Shown: positions 59,648 through 64,000 of the stretch, piece by piece
Numbering within the stretch: the first letter of the stretch is position 1
Layout of the letters: each line of letters begins with the position of its first letter
Origin: Ardenticatenaceae bacterium
GTDB taxonomy: Bacteria; Chloroflexota; Anaerolineae; Promineifilales; Promineifilaceae
DNA: 64,000 bases
Direction: 5' to 3'
NCBI GenBank assembly: GCA_030065875.1
Contig: JASJCR010000005.1
Span: 16,460-80,459, forward strand
Notes under the pieces: generated by a model
Seen by the model: only the letters and a program-made list of their open reading frames with translations
Told to the model about the DNA's origin: nothing
Database searches by the model: none
Position numbers and translations under genes: made by a program

Positions 59648-61093
59648 TTAGCTTACTCTTGTGGGAATTGTGACCGTAAAAGTGGTTCCTTGATTGGGGG
59701 CAGAATCAACTGAGATCGTGCCGTTTTGAGCTTCAACGAGCCGCTTAACGACAAACAGCCCCAACCCCAAACCGCGCCGATCAACCGTATTTGCACCCCG
59801 GTAGAACAGGTCAAAAATGAGCGGCTGATCTTCCGGCAAAATACCTATTCCCTGATCCTTGACTTTTATGGTCAGGTTGTCCAGGTTGATGTCGACCGTG
59901 ACTTGAATGTCGAGCCGGCCGGGGGAGTATTTGAGGGCGTTTCCTACCAGATTAACGGCGATTTGGCGAATCAGGCTAAAATCAACGAGGATTCTGTTTT
60001 TTGAGTGCTGGTTCACCTTAATTAAAAGATGATTGGGTTCCCCCGTTTCCTGATGTACCTCTTTTTTAAATTTTTCGATGAACGTTTTACCATCGATGAA
60101 GCGCGGATCCGGATTGATTTCGTCAGTATTTACGGAATCTACAAAAACAACATCTTGAAGAAGATCGTTGAGGTAAAAAATTGAATCTTGAATCCGTTTT
60201 TCAATGCTTTCTTTTTGTTGGGCACTCACTCTATTCCCATATCGAAGAATCAAATCCGTTGAGTTTTGAATCACCGTCATCGGGGTGCGGAACTCATGTG
60301 AAACCGTTTGAATAATTCTCGTTTTGAGCTGGCTGACGGCCGCTTCGCGCTCGTAGGCCAGCTTGACCTCTTCCATAAGGCGGTGTTCCCGTTTGAGCGC
60401 ATCGGACAGCCGGTCTCGTTCAATTTGAGCTTGCTGGGCGGCTTCCCGTTCTCGACGCCAGGCGACGTGAAAATCGTCGATGAAAATCATCACGGTGAAC
60501 AGCACCAGGACGATATAAAAAGCGAGTTCGACGTAAAAACCGGCCACGATCCAGGCCGGTTCAGTTAGAGGTATCATCGCTGAATTAAGGGTGGTATTCC
60601 CAAGGGTTATACGCCAGTTGGCCGTAAAGATTGTGATCATGCTGAGGAGAAAGGCGGTGATTCCTGGTCCTCGGCCGAGGAGAAGGGTGGCCATGATGAC
60701 AAAGGCATAGGTGCCGGCTAAAAAAAGCTCGTTGGGGGATAAAATAGACCAGAAAAAAAGATAGATGTAGGTTATAACGACGAGAACGGCCGCCCGAATT
60801 TGATAATTAATTTGACGATTGAGCGCCAGGTAAAAAATGGCAACGAGAGCGACATTGCCAACTATCAGAGAAATCCAATCTCGATTTTGAATGCTGGCCA
60901 GGGTGCCAAGGGCTACGGGAATAATGCCAAAAAACGCGCAAAGCCTGAGCAGGCTGGTGACGGTTCGCTCCCGAGTTTGAGCGAGGACCGAATTCACATT
61001 GTCGCTTGCGTCCAAATCAATCGGATCGGGCATGAAGAAGCGAAACAGATTTGCCCAAAACCGCTTGAAGTCGTTGGATGGATTCAAGATCAT
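59648..61093 (-). CDS. Orphan membrane sensor histidine kinase
   Basis: A 481-aa kinase. About six hydrophobic segments (50-70, 74-92, 101-118, 124-139, 145-158, 180-205) make a membrane sensor without a large outer domain. A coiled coil (210-255) leads to the dimerisation domain with phospho-acceptor H266 (QTVSHEFRTPMTVI), then the ATPase with N-box RQIAVNLVGNALKYSP, DQGIGILPED and GLGLGLFVVKRLVEAQ. No response regulator is adjacent, so partner and signal are unknown. The sensor may read membrane state. Confidence 0.93.
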   Translation of the reverse strand: MILNPSNDFKRFWANLFRFFMPDPIDLDASDNVNSVLAQTRERTVTSLLRLCAFFGIIPVALGTLASIQNRDWISLIVGNVALVAIFYLALNRQINYQIRAAVLVVITYIYLFFWSILSPNELFLAGTYAFVIMATLLLGRGPGITAFLLSMITIFTANWRITLGNTTLNSAMIPLTEPAWIVAGFYVELAFYIVLVLFTVMIFIDDFHVAWRREREAAQQAQIERDRLSDALKREHRLMEEVKLAYEREAAVSQLKTRIIQTVSHEFRTPMTVIQNSTDLILRYGNRVSAQQKESIEKRIQDSIFYLNDLLQDVVFVDSVNTDEINPDPRFIDGKTFIEKFKKEVHQETGEPNHLLIKVNQHSKNRILVDFSLIRQIAVNLVGNALKYSPGRLDIQVTVDINLDNLTIKVKDQGIGILPEDQPLIFDLFYRGANTVDRRGLGLGLFVVKRLVEAQNGTISVDSAPNQGTTFTVTIPTRVS

Positions 61094-61374
61094 TAAAAAA
61101 GCTCGCGCGCAATGTTGAAAGACCGTTGGGTTTTGTATTTTTTAGTGAGTGTCTTAAATATCGAAACCTTTTTACCGGCAAAAAATTTTTACCGACAATG
61201 AAGTATGAGTTTAGGAGATTAATCTTATAAAATCAATAAAAACCTGGAAACCTGTACGTTCTGGCCAGCTGCAGGGTTTATCTGAGTAAAATATATAAAC
61301 CTTTCAAAAATAATTTATCCGCAGACCTCGTAGGTTCACCTTTTCAAGGGTGGACGCGTTGGCTGCAAACCACT

Positions 61375-61519
61375 TGTCATTCAGAACGGAGCGCAGCGAC
61401 GTGAAGAATCTCATCAAGCTTGAGTAAAAGGAGGCTGATTGGAAGCGATGCAAGCCCATTCATAGTCATCTCCACCTTCATGCCAGTGGACGGGATCCTT
61501 CGCTCCGCTCAGGATGACA
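61375..61519. repeat. MITE-like element, second copy
   Basis: The left end TGTCATTCAGAACGGAGCGC and the right end (other strand) TGTCATCCTGAGCGGAGCG are inverted; the left end nearly equals that at 8836. It lies in the 532-base gap 61094-61625, which otherwise shows no gene, RNA or clear promoter. Confidence 0.65.
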
Positions 61520-61625
61520 GGGGGTCCGCGAACGATGAATCGGGTGATGAAAGACCTTTCTGCCCCTGAAGGCTCACCCCTAGGGCTCTGCGGATATTTT
61601 TTTCTTAAATCTTTTAGCTGGCTTC

Positions 61626-62789
61626 TTAAGGAGCAAAATTTTGAACTGTGTAAAATGCCGGCCGAACCTCTTCTTTAGAAGCCAGAAGACTATAACCGGC
61701 CATCTCCTCTTCAACACCAGGGCCATATGATAGGTTCCAGACAGTGGTTAATTGAACCCACGGCCACTGGGTTTCAATTCGCTCCAGGGCACCTTGGAGG
61801 TAATCGGCCTGTTCAGCCTGGCTGACGGTTGGATGATAGGGACTGTCAACGGTGTACCCTATTTCGGTAATCCATATCGGCCGATTAATCTCATAGGTGT
61901 CGAGAAGGGCTTTCAGGTCTTCGATGCGGCTGAGGGAAATGGCGTCTTCTTCATATGGGGCAAGAGGATCTCGGCCAAAGTCGTATACGTGGGCTCCAAG
62001 GACATCAAAACACTCACCTTTGGTTAAAAAAAGAAAGTGATCGAGAAAACGGCGATCGTCGACCGCTCGCGGGGAATTTTCGTTGGTGGGGGCCATGCCG
62101 GCCGTGATAACCAGCGCCTGCTCATCAACCGCCTTGATTTGTTGATAAGCTGCCCCAAGAAGACCGGCATATTGCTCGGGTGCAGCCACCCGGCCGTGAC
62201 CGAGATCGTAGTGGAAAATGAGATTTTGTCCGGAAAAGCTCCATTCAGCGGCTAAATTGGTTTCATTCCAGATGATGTAGCCCAAAACGTGACCGCGATA
62301 TCGATCGGCAACGGCGGTCACAAAGCGCAGATAACCTTCGAGGTTAAAGGGAAATCCGTACGGGTCATCACCGGCCGCCCACTGAGGGGGCATATCGAGC
62401 CGCAGCACGAGGTTCAAATCCTTTTCGGCCACTTCGCGCACGATGCGATCCGCATCCTGCCAATCAAACTGATTCTGTTGAGGTTCAACAGTGTACCAGG
62501 GGAGCACCTGCACAATCGTATCAAACCCACCGGCGACCGCATAGTCGAGGATGGTTTCATCAATAAACAGCGTGTGAACCGCCAGCTGAGCCGGCCGGCT
62601 CACCGATTGGATTGGCGGCCGTGGTGCTCGGGCGGTCCAATCAATATCGAGATGAGTATATTGCTCACAACCGGCGGTCAAAATAACGGGTTCAGGCGTT
62701 ATGGGGGGTGATGGCGCGGAACAATTGACCAGAATGACAGCAAGCGGCATTAGAAGCAGACCGAGAAGCAGGGTGGGATGGTATTTCAT
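61626..62789 (-). CDS. Glycoside-hydrolase-like lipoprotein
   Basis: A 387-aa exported protein with a lipoprotein-like signal (LLLGLLLMPLAVILVNC; C23, though Asn before Cys is unusual). The body is a TIM barrel of the GH39/GH5 clan: acid/base E176 in GYIIWNETNLAAEW and nucleophile E309 in PIWITEIGYT. FDTIVQVLPWYTVEPQQNQF at the start of the barrel is typical. Substrate unknown. I use ATG 62789 rather than TTG 62795. The LVIVD gene precedes it with a heptamer tract (TTGGTTA TTAGTTA) between, 27 bases. Confidence 0.8.
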   Translation of the reverse strand: MKYHPTLLLGLLLMPLAVILVNCSAPSPPITPEPVILTAGCEQYTHLDIDWTARAPRPPIQSVSRPAQLAVHTLFIDETILDYAVAGGFDTIVQVLPWYTVEPQQNQFDWQDADRIVREVAEKDLNLVLRLDMPPQWAAGDDPYGFPFNLEGYLRFVTAVADRYRGHVLGYIIWNETNLAAEWSFSGQNLIFHYDLGHGRVAAPEQYAGLLGAAYQQIKAVDEQALVITAGMAPTNENSPRAVDDRRFLDHFLFLTKGECFDVLGAHVYDFGRDPLAPYEEDAISLSRIEDLKALLDTYEINRPIWITEIGYTVDSPYHPTVSQAEQADYLQGALERIETQWPWVQLTTVWNLSYGPGVEEEMAGYSLLASKEEVRPAFYTVQNFAP

Positions 62790-62816
62790 TGACAATTGGT
62801 TATTAGTTATTGGTTA

Positions 62817-63842
62817 TTAATTATCGCCCAGTGGTAAAAACGCCGCTCCGCGAGGTTGATCGGGATGAGTCATATCGATGACGTGCAGCCCGTACTGGCT
62901 GATCAGCGTGACGTATGGTTCCTGATAAACCAGGTCGCGAAAAAATGTCCCTCGGGGAGCCGATTCTTCGATGCCGACCGGGGTCGGATTTAGAGGGTCG
63001 GCAGTGTCCAGAATGACGAGGCGATGATCGCCCACTGCGTAAAGGTAACGGCCGTCTCCGATAATTTTCCCCTGATGAAAGGCTATATTTTCGGGCAGAT
63101 GGTGTTTCTCAAGCTCGATAGGCCGGTTAAATGGGGCGGCTGCGACCCCCCGGCCAATTGTGTATAGAGTATCGTTCATAACGACCGCATCATAAATGGG
63201 GATATTGATCGATTCAGTTTGTGAGCCGGTTAACCGGCCATTTCCAACCTCATATGTTTTAATCTTTCCCTGACAGTAGCCGGTCCGAAAGTTACACCCG
63301 CCACCCATCGCTAAAACATCATCATCCTGTTGTACATACACCCAGGTAATAGATCCTGGCGTGGGCTCAATCTTTTTTGTAGCGTGAGGATTCGCGACGC
63401 TGACCAGATTGATTTCAAATTCACCATCGTAACCAGATACATAGCCGGTTTGGCCAACCTTGTAAAACGTGTTCGGATGGACGGGTTCGGCTAATTCGCT
63501 GATGATTTGCGGATTTTCCGGCCGGGTGAGATCGACAAAAACAATTCCACCAGGCGAGCTGTCATTTATGGATGCGTAATTAATCTCTTCCCGACGCAGA
63601 ACCGCGGCATACGTATCAAATAAAACCACGTTGGCGATCGGGGAACCAATCTCGAGCGAGGAGACGATTTGGGGGTTGGTCGGCCGGGAAAGATCGATGA
63701 TATGGAGGGTTTTTTCGTAGGGTACGATCGCGTATTGGCCGTATAAGAAGCGGTTGATCTCGAGCGGGGAAGTTTCACAACCACCTATAAAAATCATTAA
63801 GCCAAGAAAAATAGTGAGATAAATTCTTTTTGAGCTGGTCAT
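62817..63842 (-). CDS. LVIVD-repeat lipoprotein
   Basis: A 341-aa surface lipoprotein. The signal peptide ends at a proper lipobox (MIFIGGC, C22). The rest is beta-propeller-like, with LVIVD-type units: TLHIIDLSRPTNPQIVSSLE, IVFVDLTRPENPQIISEL, RLVILDTADPLNPTPVG and GLHVIDMTHPDQPRGAA. Such proteins are often found with export or adhesion functions, but the role is unknown. I chose ATG 63842 because the signal begins there. Confidence 0.85.
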   Translation of the reverse strand: MTSSKRIYLTIFLGLMIFIGGCETSPLEINRFLYGQYAIVPYEKTLHIIDLSRPTNPQIVSSLEIGSPIANVVLFDTYAAVLRREEINYASINDSSPGGIVFVDLTRPENPQIISELAEPVHPNTFYKVGQTGYVSGYDGEFEINLVSVANPHATKKIEPTPGSITWVYVQQDDDVLAMGGGCNFRTGYCQGKIKTYEVGNGRLTGSQTESINIPIYDAVVMNDTLYTIGRGVAAAPFNRPIELEKHHLPENIAFHQGKIIGDGRYLYAVGDHRLVILDTADPLNPTPVGIEESAPRGTFFRDLVYQEPYVTLISQYGLHVIDMTHPDQPRGAAFLPLGDN

Positions 63843-63940
63843 GCCTAAAGAGTACCGTTGAATGCTTACGATTACTGGTCGGGCAGGCAACGCCATCGCA
63901 ACGAGTGGCGGTTAACAACCGGCCAGCCACCGGCCGTTTT

Positions 63941-64000
63941 TTAGGGTATCACTTCAAAAATGACCGCATCACGATCGCGATATATTTCGATTAAATTGGG
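63941..64000 (-). CDS. 3' end of a gene cut by the window edge
   Basis: The last 19 codons and TAA stop of a minus-strand frame are visible: PNLIEIYRDRDAVIFEVIP. The wording resembles the soluble C-terminal end of large GT39-like membrane proteins, but this is a guess from a short piece. A short GC-rich hairpin (63920-63936) follows the stop on the minus strand. Confidence 0.5.
   Translation of the reverse strand, partial: PNLIEIYRDRDAVIFEVIP

Overview
The window looks like chromosome from a member of the Chloroflexota (Anaerolineae/Caldilineae type). This is an inference: there is no rRNA gene here. It rests on the mix of genes, on secreted proteins ending in a short LPLV-like tail, on strong over-use of GGCCG/CGGCC, and on many intergenic tandem repeats with a 7-base period. 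Protein-coding density is high. There is no transposase, CRISPR array, rRNA or tRNA gene that I can support.

Layout. 0-5 kb: cmoB/cmoA (wobble-uridine modification), a cytochrome P450, and a TetR regulator with a crotonase, a 16-bp operator and the stump of a divergent gene. 5-15 kb: a mannitol-type phosphotransferase (PTS) locus on the minus strand, with an MtlR-like regulator, separate EIIC, EIIB and EIIA, an HPr-enzyme I fusion, a 584-aa two-Rossmann-domain polyol-phosphate dehydrogenase and a PfkB-family kinase. Together these can import a hexitol, phosphorylate it, oxidise it and feed it to glycolysis. 15-22 kb: Nudix and PfkB proteins, a divergent ATPase sharing a palindromic operator, a candidate 85-nt small RNA, and an 822-aa protein with two DnaA-N-like domains whose gene carries seven iteron-like DNA repeats. 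22-38 kb: ferredoxin-thioredoxin reductase catalytic subunit, an M20 hydrolase, oxidoreductases, an HxlR-controlled molybdopterin oxidoreductase with FmdE, a DUF1501/DUF1800 pair, an alcohol dehydrogenase/enolase-superfamily pair, and a TetR/SDR unit with two matching operators. 38-51 kb: a secreted GH5-like enzyme, a GT39-like membrane protein, a eukaryote-type NAD+ synthetase, large secreted proteins and small membrane proteins. 51-60 kb: a fatty-acid/CoA cluster (FadN-like protein, SDR, acyl-CoA dehydrogenase, NCS1 permease, fumarylacetoacetase family) with a BrnT-BrnA toxin-antitoxin pair inside it. 60-64 kb: an orphan sensor kinase, a glycoside-hydrolase-like lipoprotein, an LVIVD-repeat lipoprotein and the 3' end of one more gene.

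The most unusual signals are not standard genes. They are (1) the iteron-like repeats in the DnaA-N gene, six in frame and one out of frame, next to a free-standing small-RNA cassette; (2) heptamer tandem tracts upstream of many start codons that lack a Shine-Dalgarno site, some of which also encode C-terminal tails; (3) a hairpin element found three times, which supplies the last codons of flanking genes; and (4) a shared LPLV-like C-terminal tail on four exported proteins.
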